The translations under genes and the position numbers were made by a program. The notes beneath the pieces were generated by a model. The model searched no databases. It was not told the DNA's origin and was given only the letters and a program-made list of their open reading frames with translations. Of a DNA stretch of 46,452 nt, positions 10,201 through 16,868 are shown piece after piece (positions within the stretch are counted from its first letter, which is position 1; every line of letters begins with the position of its first letter). The stretch lies in assembly GCA_947476875.1 (NCBI GenBank), contig CANJSG010000008.1, positions 1 to 46,452 on the forward strand, given 5' to 3'. The DNA comes from Verrucomicrobiota bacterium (GTDB taxonomy: Bacteria; Verrucomicrobiota; Verrucomicrobiia; Limisphaerales; CANJSG01).

Positions 10201-12756
10201 GGGAATGGCGTTGATCGGGATGATCGCGCCGAGGTCGGCGGCGGCGAAGCCGGCGGTGAACGGATCGAGGTAGGCCTGGACGTTGAAGAGCGTGCCGGCG
10301 TCCTGGTTGAGGTGGCCGGCGAGGTAGGCGGAGGCGAAGCCGGGTTCGCCGGCGGGGGCGTTGATGCGCATGCCGACATCGACCGGCGCGACCACGACGC
10401 GCGGCGCCACGAGGTCGCTCGGCCAGGGCGAGGTGACCGGCGTGGGCGGGACGGGCACCGGTTGCAGGAGGGCGTCGAGGCTGGTGCCGATGGGGCCGAC
10501 GGCTCCGGGCGGAATCGCTTCGCCCTGTTCGTAGTCGGTGGGGCGGTAAGTGCCGGCGGAGATGCCAGAGCCGTAGGGAAGACTGGACGGGGCCGCGTCG
10601 TCGAAGACGAGGTTGAGGCCGGAAACAGTCAGGTCGCCTCCGGTGTCGGACATGAGCGCGCAGACCTGTCCGTTGGGGCCAACGAGCAGGGCGTCGATGT
10701 CGGCGGCATACTGGTGGGCGATTCCATTCAGCTTCACCCGGATTCTGGTCACGGGCCCGGTGATTCCCGAGACGGACACCGTGGAGGGATAGGGACTGGC
10801 GTTGGCGTTGTCCGCGATGGTGATCGCGCCGCCAGCGAATTCGTTGGTGGTGAGCAGACCGGTGATGGTGTTGGTCGTCTCGACTTGGATGGCCCATGAG
10901 CCGATCGATCCCGCACCTCCCCCGAGGTCGTCACGCACGTGGAGTTTCCAGTTGCCGTTTACACCACGGGAACGCGCGGCCTGGTAGAGCGTATTGGTCG
11001 CGACGGAGTTCTGGTAGTTGAGGTAGTCGGCCACGGACGACAGGTTCTCGGCGACGGTGCCAACGAAGTTCGTCGTCTTCAGATTCACGTCCAGCCAAGA
11101 GAAGACGCGCTCGAAGGCCACGTCCTCCCCGGTGCTGAAGCGGAGCAGCGCGCGGTGGGCGGGCTGCGCGGCCGAGAGGAACGAGTAGTAGCGGAAGGTC
11201 TCGGTGAGTTTGCCGCGCACGATGTCCAGCGGGTCCTGGTATGCGATGGCCGGGGCGTTGGATGCCGGCAGCGGCACGGCGGTGGCCTTGGCCTCGTCCT
11301 CGGTGGCGACGAGGGGCCGCACGTAGTGGCTGTATTTCGCGACGTTCGCCGGCCAGACGAACTGGTAGCGGCCGAGGAGCGCGGGCCACTTCAACCCGAC
11401 TTCGCCGACCTCCATCCAATGGACCAGGTAGTCGTTCAGGTTGGCGGTCTCTTTCGTGGCGTAGAGGTTGAGCCGGCCGCTGCCCGCAAGAAACTGCTGG
11501 TAGGCGAAGGTCTGTCCGTCGGTCTGCTGGACGGGTTCGGGCGTCAATTCCTGGCGCGTGCCGGGCGCGGGCGGCTCGACCGGATCGCCGAGGTCGCTGG
11601 AGACGTCGAGCGGGCTGGGATTCTTGATGACATCGACGATCTCAAAGCCGAGCGATTCGCGGGTGAGGCCGTCGGCCCGGGGATCGCCGAGCAGCTCCAC
11701 GAAGACACGGCCCTCGCGGTTGTAGGCGAGGATGGCGCCCTGCTGCTGGTCATACCAGAGGGTGCGGAGTTCCTGGAGCACCTGGTTGGTGTTGCCGTCG
11801 GTCGGGCTGGTGTCGCCCGGCCCGGCATATTGGAAAGGAACCGTGCGGGGGAAGTTGTTGTTGTAGGCGATGGAGACCGCGCCGATGCGGGCGGCCGGCA
11901 CCGCGATGGGCTTGCCGAGTCCCCGGAATCCGCGCTCGGTCCAAAACATCTTGCGCGTCGGCTTCACCGGGCTGCCAGAGACGACGTAGCCGGCGGTGAA
12001 GAGGCGGAAATAGTTCCCGGCGTCGCTGTAGTAGTTCGTCGCGCCGGTGAGGACGTTGGTGTAGTCGGCCGGTTTGCTGGTTGCGTAGGCGGCCTTGACC
12101 CATGTGACCTGCAACGGGCCGGACTGGATGGCATAGACCTTCCGCGAGTGCGGACTCCAGCCATAGGCGGCGTTGGTGTGGCCGTTGGTCGTGTAGGGCT
12201 GGGGCAGCCAGTAGGCGGTGTTCGCGATGTTGGTGAGAAGGACGCCGTTCTCGTCCGAGGAGGGAACTTCGACGACGCTGCCGAAGGAGAAGGACACCTG
12301 CCGGCTCAGATAGGGCGCGCCGATCTGGCCCCGGCGCAGGACGATGGCGACGGCGCCCCCGGGGAGGTTGTTGGACGTGCCGATGGGCAGGCCCATGGCG
12401 AAGGCGACCGTGCCGTTGAAGGCGTTCGAGCCCATGAGCAGGGCCGAGTTGCTCGACACCAGCCAGCCCGCGAGGAGTTGGCCGGGAACCGCACCGTAGG
12501 AGATGAAGCCGCGGAACTGGTTCGTGGTGGGCAATAGGACGGAACCGGACGAGTTGAAGTTGGTCATCCGCCCGTCGGAACCGATGTTCGTGTTCACCGT
12601 GCTGGTGATGGGCACACCGCGCAGCGACTGGAAGTTGTTCGGCGTGTCGTTCTGGCGGTATTCCAGGGTGGTGACCTGCGCGGCAGCAGGCAGGACCATC
12701 CACGCGAGTGCGAGCCACCCGAGAACGAGGGTCGAAAGGCGAAAAAGCCGTTTCAT
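4216..12756 (-). CDS. Giant secreted protein, Tc-toxin A-subunit-related C-terminus (putative)
   Basis: About 2846 aa from the ATG at 12756, chosen because MKRLFRLSTLVLGWLALAWM begins a clean signal peptide; the frame stays open to 12828. Visible layout, in residues from this start: P-domain-like beta units at ~570-625 (ending NWKLHVRDDLGGGAGSIGSW) and ~640-745; an Ig-like He_PIG domain at ~1083-1186; a dockerin-like DGVINAADAARM loop near 1840; a long Ala/Glu/Lys-rich helical region at ~2000-2500 with a glycine-rich apolar stretch (VLIAGLAAGGDM); and a C-terminal beta region at ~2566-2846. Two features recall TcA proteins of insecticidal Tc complexes: the helical exit YKTLFDLAARYAMLAANAYD, and the terminal W-K-L-V-I-P...LRDVKLHFVTYSYSG. 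The N-terminal VRP1 region of TcA was not recognised. Function as toxin or adhesin is inference. Confidence 0.6.
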   Translation of the reverse strand: MKRLFRLSTLVLGWLALAWMVLPAAAQVTTLEYRQNDTPNNFQSLRGVPITSTVNTNIGSDGRMTNFNSSGSVLLPTTNQFRGFISYGAVPGQLLAGWLVSSNSALLMGSNAFNGTVAFAMGLPIGTSNNLPGGAVAIVLRRGQIGAPYLSRQVSFSFGSVVEVPSSDENGVLLTNIANTAYWLPQPYTTNGHTNAAYGWSPHSRKVYAIQSGPLQVTWVKAAYATSKPADYTNVLTGATNYYSDAGNYFRLFTAGYVVSGSPVKPTRKMFWTERGFRGLGKPIAVPAARIGAVSIAYNNNFPRTVPFQYAGPGDTSPTDGNTNQVLQELRTLWYDQQQGAILAYNREGRVFVELLGDPRADGLTRESLGFEIVDVIKNPSPLDVSSDLGDPVEPPAPGTRQELTPEPVQQTDGQTFAYQQFLAGSGRLNLYATKETANLNDYLVHWMEVGEVGLKWPALLGRYQFVWPANVAKYSHYVRPLVATEDEAKATAVPLPASNAPAIAYQDPLDIVRGKLTETFRYYSFLSAAQPAHRALLRFSTGEDVAFERVFSWLDVNLKTTNFVGTVAENLSSVADYLNYQNSVATNTLYQAARSRGVNGNWKLHVRDDLGGGAGSIGSWAIQVETTNTITGLLTTNEFAGGAITIADNANASPYPSTVSVSGITGPVTRIRVKLNGIAHQYAADIDALLVGPNGQVCALMSDTGGDLTVSGLNLVFDDAAPSSLPYGSGISAGTYRPTDYEQGEAIPPGAVGPIGTSLDALLQPVPVPPTPVTSPWPSDLVAPRVVVAPVDVGMRINAPAGEPGFASAYLAGHLNQDAGTLFNVQAYLDPFTAGFAAADLGAIIPINAIPGTNTLEVWWFRTNAPTAGANAADASKGFLPIYWPSVLGRYTAQWPTSPREIVLASKKGSGTLEGFEALGKIYFQNNPALPGYNPNEEHAIMAGGTAYATRDDLNLPTSSQPHVLVHFTAGDGRPANSVFKVLREKPSAGLVFDYIVPAGQLLQPPMPLPLLAKPVDGSGDGATNYNTEPFGGNGDLPGAWNAANGPSGIYSNYGTFTYRDRHQDFWVYRGIHAGLPVLAAGSFVATNRTFTALSNATAVVGQPFAFSVHASRESDYLGLTVSNAPAWLFVSTSTNSPLTLAGTPATNDLGSRVVQVVVEDLYDHRRVTNSLTLTVVANGGTALAQGPLILPSTNSYTGTIVSFSNRPPSLAFSPNPSNSFTMRYYYKTEASFAWPGVVNPPAAGSIVPYLRAGTAGAYVGNGRAKTDPALDIVYRPVWPERDPKDGTKPLPVIDYGLTLANPQLGLPGVRDWKTARVLYQQSIAANLTNARASVVLHDPTREKVSAIASFGLGELPASVRSESYQGKVYFPNLPPHLAKRLFFDPARGTKGSLVLVGQFKDEIVGEDYILLNVLRGSDLASAFALCPQADAVNFPKWTNAIAALSTGMETFYENPAVPGTYVPNTNATVYVGVQDLAEVANDNVAVDSYALSATGPGSGYVTLVEAGGTANTQPGDPVAVHIFKVGGDRLHPGELKVIPAENPLSELVSFQHTPDLAGRFSEYEYEWRIAAPVDGLPPAGNDPLVSYQSLTAGTNQPRYTLGGAGIQVLGDNYIVLRYKSANTNHPLYNQWSEWTKPQLAEGWIKRVLAGINPFNQRTSDLFNNAANTDASILTSAGHRWEGDIALNLDTVNNYGLIEIYETVLRRGRSISIESGYNYGPANDALLLAAGYLSDLYMMTGNEAWADAANPTIGIGTANNTYGDIATALFAFKGQVPSLLEEELALVRGRDDFLQPGVTLPPFYNRLVWNYTRGIDAGEVIYALNYNIQENPSATPDGVINAADAARMFPQGHGDAYGHYLTALKGYYSLLLNPNFDWVPRIEAVLVLGVPVSVDYQDERKFATSAAAIGRAGRQAFDLTWRKDYQPGHDKGWGYFSPTRVNTQRSYVSSGSTNNPVRYWGMDHWASRVGQGDYLNWVVGNAIIPAVDPVPTHEGIQKVDRTTVPELTELATMAADLQTALDNAEGGLTPLGLQQGSIALDINPNVVVGPDNGTHFDQIYGRAKSTLNNAVAAFDDAKDVTRLMRSEQDSLAGVQAAVAQQELAFKNTLIELYGTPYTDDIGPGKTYKQGYDGPDLVHYSYVEIPEAAFGQGLSASNGPTTVKIDIQQLPASWTPEFLSTTFDFYVPPTSAGYTNGTHYLEFTFDPRNVNQRPATWKGRRVSPGQIQQAISQVVAARNAVQAAMGGAQGDADAFARQVSLFKSYVESSDAVNKLKKDMLTANQVLQSAEFANALFERIQQGIDKTADAASQSIKDAFPQVLIAGLAAGGDMTSAARAAIEASKAVRIGISEALLATKDSLLKALEFSTTTANQWIEFKKIGDLEGDQELKTRVAELTKGLGDVSAHYGAITAGLRAYDDAQRNLDALVAKGDRIQMEREVARQRTAALVQGFRTRDAGFRIFRNEKLERYKTLFDLAARYAMLAANAYDYETGLLDTDAGRGFVGRIIAARALGVVRNGEPQFAGSNTGDPGLSGALAEMKADWDVVKTRLGFNNPDAYGTTVSLRTENFRILPNTNGDTAWKDLLQQSRSRDITLDSDVRRHCLQISRGDGLPVPGIVLEFSTTIANGLNLFGQDLASGDHSFNPASFATKIFGVGAAMEGYRGMDAPSANSGAGGNSPSDPDGSFLDPLGLSATPYVYLIPVGVDSMRSPPLGDASAIREFNVDDVAIPLPFNIGASSFASGGLYLSADTLTEPLFASRKHQSFRPVPSSSYFSTSLYGSGGTLQRSQYTNNRLIGRSAWNSRWKLVIPGHTLLKDPDEGLERLIKTLRDVKLHFVTYSYSGN

Positions 12757-12956
12757 AGGTTTAAAGGGGAAAAACTGGGATGTCGCTACGCCGGCTGCGG
12801 CCGGAATGGTGCGGGATACCGCCCGCAATCAGCCAACCCCGCCAGCACCAAGCGGGTTGCTCCACAGCTTGGAAAACCTTGGGAATATGCATAGGGATGG
12901 GCTGCAAACTTCGGGGCGAGTCACTACACGCGTATGGGATAGATGCGGACACCCAA

Positions 12957-14276
12957 TTACTGAGTCCGCTTCCAAATCTTCATCAAGCGATTCTTTGGCC
13001 GCACTTCAGTCGTCGAAGGCAACGCTTGGATGGCCGAATCAAAATAAGACCTTACAACCCCGTCCGAACTAGAGCCTGAATCGGTTCCGCCGGTTAAATA
13101 GTCGACGGAGTTTGCGAAGACACCATCTTGCCCGACCGCGCGGCGCCAATAGTCCGCCTGAACATAAGTAGTGTATCCGGTCAATCGCTTAAGGGCATAG
13201 TCCTGAACGCCGTTGACTCGAGATTCACCCGAGTTCCCGCCTTTAGTGCGGAAAAACCCGCCGTCCGTGTATTGCTCCACCCACGTCGTGCCAGGAAAGA
13301 GTCCTCCAGGCCTTCGGTTTATCGGGAATGCGGTCGTCTCATCATTAGAATCGACGTCCGGGTATTGCGTATAAAAAATCCCCACCGGATACACCACATC
13401 GATCAAAGCGCGGCCGGCAATCATGAGGCTGTTAGCATTCAAATTCTGGACAGTCACATCGCCAGTGTTATCCCGCATAACAATGGCGTTCGCGACGTTA
13501 AGGGAGCTAGCCGTGGTGCGGGCGTTGTCCAACATGCCGGAGGTGATCTGGCTCGCATTCAAGCTGGTCAGGTTCGCCCCGTTGCCGATGACGCTGGTCG
13601 CGGTGATGGGACCCGCGACGGTAATGCCCGTGCCGACGCTGGTCACGAGGTCCACTCCCGCGCCGTTGACGAGCTTGGCCGCCCGGCCGGCGGAGACGGA
13701 CTGCTGCGCGAGGAAGGCATACGGCGAACTCAGCAGGCGCAGACGCGGCAGCAGGGTCACGTCCGTTCCGGCCGCGCCGATGCCCTTGACCGTCATCTCG
13801 ACGTGGCGCTCGGAGGCGGTGTTGGTATTGAACAGGGTGGAGAGGGCGTTCCTGGTTTCGGCCCCGACCGTGCCGCCTTCGCCGAGGAGGATGCTGAAGT
13901 AGCCCTTGTCCACGGTGACGGTCTGCTGCTCGGTCCAGAGCTTGTTGCCGGTGGTGGGCGCGTCCCAGATGCGGAAGACCACGTCGTAGTTCTTCGGCGC
14001 GTTCGTCGCGAGGGTCACGCCGTTGCCGTCGACGAGGAAGCCCTGGAAGGTCATGCGTTCCGGCGGGCTGCCGTTGGCCTGGGCGTGCGCGGACGAGACG
14101 CCCGCGAGGAGGGCCAGGATCAGCAGCAGGGCGGTGGTGGCGGCCCGGAACGGAGCCGGCTGGGACGGGGTCTTGCTCATGGTGGTGCGGTGGGGGTGCG
14201 GTGGAAAGTGGCTGGGCGAAATGGCGGAAAGGGTTTCGGACGCGGTGCGTGATCGGTTCATGGGCGGGGTCTTCAT
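12957..14276 (-). CDS. Exported phage-tail-fibre-like protein
   Basis: 439 aa from 14276, where the ATG overlaps the upstream stop (ATGA). A second ATG at 14180 (MSKTPSQPAPFRAATTALLL) would give 407 aa with a more normal signal peptide, so the start is uncertain. After the signal come a beta domain (ERMTFQGFLVDGNG ... YFSILLGEGG), typical of bacterial fibre-like exported proteins, and an Ala/Asn/Thr-rich stalk with NGANLTSLNASQI-type repeats. The C-terminus begins DVVYPVGIFYTQYP, has FPGTTWVEQY and GGFFRTKGG, and ends EVRPKNRLMKIWKRT. That pattern is the receptor-binding tip of phage tail fibres and baseplate proteins. The tip is coded by much lower-GC DNA than the stalk. A host- or surface-recognition role beside the giant is inferred. 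Confidence 0.65.
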   Translation of the reverse strand: MKTPPMNRSRTASETLSAISPSHFPPHPHRTTMSKTPSQPAPFRAATTALLLILALLAGVSSAHAQANGSPPERMTFQGFLVDGNGVTLATNAPKNYDVVFRIWDAPTTGNKLWTEQQTVTVDKGYFSILLGEGGTVGAETRNALSTLFNTNTASERHVEMTVKGIGAAGTDVTLLPRLRLLSSPYAFLAQQSVSAGRAAKLVNGAGVDLVTSVGTGITVAGPITATSVIGNGANLTSLNASQITSGMLDNARTTASSLNVANAIVMRDNTGDVTVQNLNANSLMIAGRALIDVVYPVGIFYTQYPDVDSNDETTAFPINRRPGGLFPGTTWVEQYTDGGFFRTKGGNSGESRVNGVQDYALKRLTGYTTYVQADYWRRAVGQDGVFANSVDYLTGGTDSGSSSDGVVRSYFDSAIQALPSTTEVRPKNRLMKIWKRTQ

Positions 14277-16165
14277 GGCGCGAGGGTCAGGGTCGGCACG
14301 TGGCTGATGCGGGTGAGGCTGAAGCCGCCGCGGACGCGGTATTCGCGGGCGCTGGTGCCGAGGCCCTTCACCGTGATCGTCTCGAGATATTCGCCCGTCA
14401 CCGTATCCGCGCCCGCGACCAGGCTGGAGAAATCGTTGGCCGGCGGCTGCACATTCAGGGTGATGGCGCGTTCGACGGTGTAGGATTCGGAGCCGCGCGG
14501 CAGCACGTTTGCGAACTGGACGTCGAGGTTGTCGTGGTCCGGATGGTAGATGTGGAGGAAGGGATTCGAGATCCGGTCGTCGTAGTCGACGGTCACGGTC
14601 GCGACGAGGTTGGTCTGCGAACCGATGCGGCCGTTGAGCGACCAGACTGTGTTCGTGGTCGTCCAGGGAAGATGGGTGGAGCTGACGCGGCGCGCGTTCT
14701 TCAGCCGGGCGGGATCAAGCGCCGATTCGCCCGTGGCCACGACGACATTCGACGATGTGTTCAGACCGACGTAAGTGCGCTGGAGCAGGACGGCGTTGCC
14801 GGAGGCCGGACTGTGGACGATCAGGCGCAGCGGATAGGAACGCGGGACCGCGCCCAGCGCGGTGTTCGTTCCCGTGACGACGTAGCGGCCGTTGGGCCCG
14901 GTGATGAGCGAGTTGCTCGTGACGGTGATGGCGGTGTTCATGGCGTTGGGCACGACGTAGTCGCCGTTGGTCGCGGTGCCGACGTAGTTGGTCACGAAGC
15001 CGTGGGCGTAGGTCTTGAGATATTGCCCGACCTGGGCCACCGCTGCGTTACCGACCCACAACCCGGCGCTCGCCGCCGCCGTGGCCGCGACGGGAATCTC
15101 CACCTGCGTATGCCCCATCGAATCGGTGAAGCGCAGGATGCCCGCCAACAGCGAACCAACCGGTGCGGAGATGACCGAGCGATTGAGGCCGAGCACGACG
15201 TCCACCTCGGAGCCGGGCTGGTTACGCGGGGCGAGGGTCCAGGTGCGGGCCGTGTTCACCGGCACGTTGGTGTAGCCGTAGGTGAGGTTCGTCGTGTTCA
15301 GCGCGCCACGCAGGAGCAGCGGCGGTGCGCCCACGATGGCAGCCTGTCCTGCTGGTGCCGCCTCGGAATCGCCAAGTCGCAACGTGACGGTGAGGCTGAC
15401 GCTGGAAAGGTTGCGGAGCCGGAGCGTGGCGCTGCTGCGGTCGCTCCCGAAGTCGATCCCGTTGATCCCCGGGCTGACCACTTCGAAAGGCCCGAAGTAG
15501 CGGTTGAACACCGTGCCCGACCGCATCCAGAAGGCTTGCCCGCGCTTGACCGGAATCAAGCGGAAGAGCGACGAGGGCACGAGCGCCGGATTGTTCACGC
15601 CAAGTTCGCCGCCGGGATACTGGTAGATCTCGGGGGATGGGGACTGGAGTTCGGGCGACTGCCCGAGGAACGCGTCGAACTTGGGCGGGTTATTCGTGAC
15701 CGTGGGAAAACCGATCAGGTTTAGGCCGGTGATCGTCCATTCATGCCTCGGGGCGACGGGCAGCCCCTTCACTTGCCACACGTAGCTGGGGACGTTCGTG
15801 CCGACACGCACCAGATAGGCCATGTCGCCGCTGAGACGTTGGAGCTCGGGGGCGGCTTCGTTGCGCCGCCACGTCGCCCATTCAGGCGCGGCCGTTGGCT
15901 GGGTAGGGCTCGCGGTGAAATGCCCGACCGACACCGGGTTCCAGCGCCAGATCTCGAGGATTGGATTGGCCGGGTCCGACGAGATCATTGACGCCAGCGT
16001 GGTGTGGTTGGCATCGACGTGGACGAAGACCGCGTTCCAGCCCGGCTTGAGATCGATCGACTGCGTGACCCACTGGGCGCGCGCAGCCACCGTCCCACCG
16101 AGGACAAACGCCGCGACGAACCAGGAAAGAAGGCTCGTTTTCTTCATCTTCAAAGGGGCTATCAT
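14273..16165 (-). CDS. Exported ~630-aa hypothetical protein, first gene of the giant-protein cluster
   Basis: The start is set at 16165 (MIAPLKMKKTSLLSWFVAAF). It has AAGGA seven bases upstream and lies about 30 bases after the predicted promoter, whereas the longer frame to 16231 would begin inside the -35 box. A signal peptide spans residues ~1-30 (AAFVLGGTVAARA-Q). The mature N-terminus carries a verrucomicrobial-type motif LKPGWNAVFVHVD with WRWNPVS, followed by beta-rich sequence. I see no enzyme motif. The C-terminal part (~300-630) is again beta-strand rich, with FLHIYHPDHDNLD, which could bind metal. The stop overlaps the next gene's ATG. Probably an extracellular partner of the fibre-like and giant proteins; its activity is unknown. 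Confidence 0.65.
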   Translation of the reverse strand: MIAPLKMKKTSLLSWFVAAFVLGGTVAARAQWVTQSIDLKPGWNAVFVHVDANHTTLASMISSDPANPILEIWRWNPVSVGHFTASPTQPTAAPEWATWRRNEAAPELQRLSGDMAYLVRVGTNVPSYVWQVKGLPVAPRHEWTITGLNLIGFPTVTNNPPKFDAFLGQSPELQSPSPEIYQYPGGELGVNNPALVPSSLFRLIPVKRGQAFWMRSGTVFNRYFGPFEVVSPGINGIDFGSDRSSATLRLRNLSSVSLTVTLRLGDSEAAPAGQAAIVGAPPLLLRGALNTTNLTYGYTNVPVNTARTWTLAPRNQPGSEVDVVLGLNRSVISAPVGSLLAGILRFTDSMGHTQVEIPVAATAAASAGLWVGNAAVAQVGQYLKTYAHGFVTNYVGTATNGDYVVPNAMNTAITVTSNSLITGPNGRYVVTGTNTALGAVPRSYPLRLIVHSPASGNAVLLQRTYVGLNTSSNVVVATGESALDPARLKNARRVSSTHLPWTTTNTVWSLNGRIGSQTNLVATVTVDYDDRISNPFLHIYHPDHDNLDVQFANVLPRGSESYTVERAITLNVQPPANDFSSLVAGADTVTGEYLETITVKGLGTSAREYRVRGGFSLTRISHVPTLTLAP

Positions 16166-16202
16166 TTCAGGTTCCTTGCTGTCTCCACCACCGGGAAAAC
16201 TT

Positions 16203-16231
16203 TCATAATGGCCCAAGACAATACAAGTCAA
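16203..16231 (-). promoter_or_regulatory. sigma70-like promoter of the giant-protein cluster
   Basis: On the minus strand, TTGACT (16226-16231) and TTATGA (16203-16208) are separated by 17 bases. Transcription would begin near 16196 and give a ~30-base leader before the ATG at 16165. No operator-like dyad was noticed. Confidence 0.5.
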
Positions 16232-16259
16232 AGTCTATGAACATTTACTTTTACCTATT

Positions 16260-16592
16260 ATGTCCTTTTTTCTGACAGATCAGGCCAAGACTCAGGCCAC
16301 GCTGGACAAGGTGAGCCGGCGCGAGGTGGCGTGAGCCCCGATGGTGAAAGTCGCGGACACGATCGAGAAACATCTGGCCGACCTCCCGGCCCACTGGACC
16401 CACGGATGGTTGAGCCCCGGCTTCCTGGAGGGTCTGCACAGCGTCTTCAGCCCGGTGAAACGCAAGGCCCGCGGCTATCGCAGCCGGGATTACATGATCG
16501 CCATGCGCTGCTTCGTCGCCGGCAAGCTCTCCCTGCCTTCCAGGCCCAGCCAATGGAAACAGCGAAGAACCTCATTTCAGTCAACGTCGTGA
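16260..16592 (+). pseudogene. ISL3-family transposase remnant (C-terminal end)
   Basis: The frame reads MSFFLTDQAK...SRREVA, a TGA stop at 16332-16334, and then continues in frame as APMVKVADTIEKHLADL with LSPGFLEGLHSVFSPVKRKA, RGYRSRDYMIAMRCF and VAGKLSLP. The second part is the conserved C-terminal signature of ISL3 transposases (LxxGFxEGLNSxFxxVKRKARGYRS). Only about 100 of the usual ~400 residues are left, there is an in-frame stop, and the catalytic N-terminal DDE residues are absent, so it is dead. No terminal inverted repeats were identified. It sits between the cluster promoter and the half repeat beside purK, where a complete family B element would otherwise be expected. Confidence 0.75.
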
Positions 16593-16749
16593 CCATTCGG
16601 GGGGAACCTCATGTCTAAGGCCCGTTCGCGATCGCCGGCTGGTTCGCCCGTGTCCACTTCGTCCGCCGTTTTTCCATGCCGCCGGGTTGGAATCGGCCCA
16701 GGGAACCCCTGACTCCGGAGTTCTCGATCTTCAGATGAAATGACGGCTC

Positions 16750-16868
16750 ATCCGCCGCTCATCCTGGGCGGAATTGCTTTGCGGCGGAACCCGGTGGCTC
16801 GCGCCACCGGCAAATCTCCTGATAGCCCTCCGGGCCTTTAACGGTTGCTGCGTCACCCCCCCCCCCTG
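16750..16868. repeat. Family B half-element next to purK, with a C11 run
   Basis: This matches 2440-2552 with scattered differences and includes only the right arm of the family B palindrome (16793-16820). No left arm is present upstream, where the ISL3 remnant lies. A run of 11 C (16856-16866) sits two bases outside the purK stop codon and is absent from the copy at 2540-2552. Confidence 0.65.

Noticed and set aside
4465-10899. Two very long plus-strand open frames opposite the giant gene (about 826 and 1310 codons)
   Set aside because: They are antisense shadows of a high-GC gene: sequence is rich in Gly, Arg, Val and Ala with no motifs, while the minus-strand protein has a signal peptide and domain structure.
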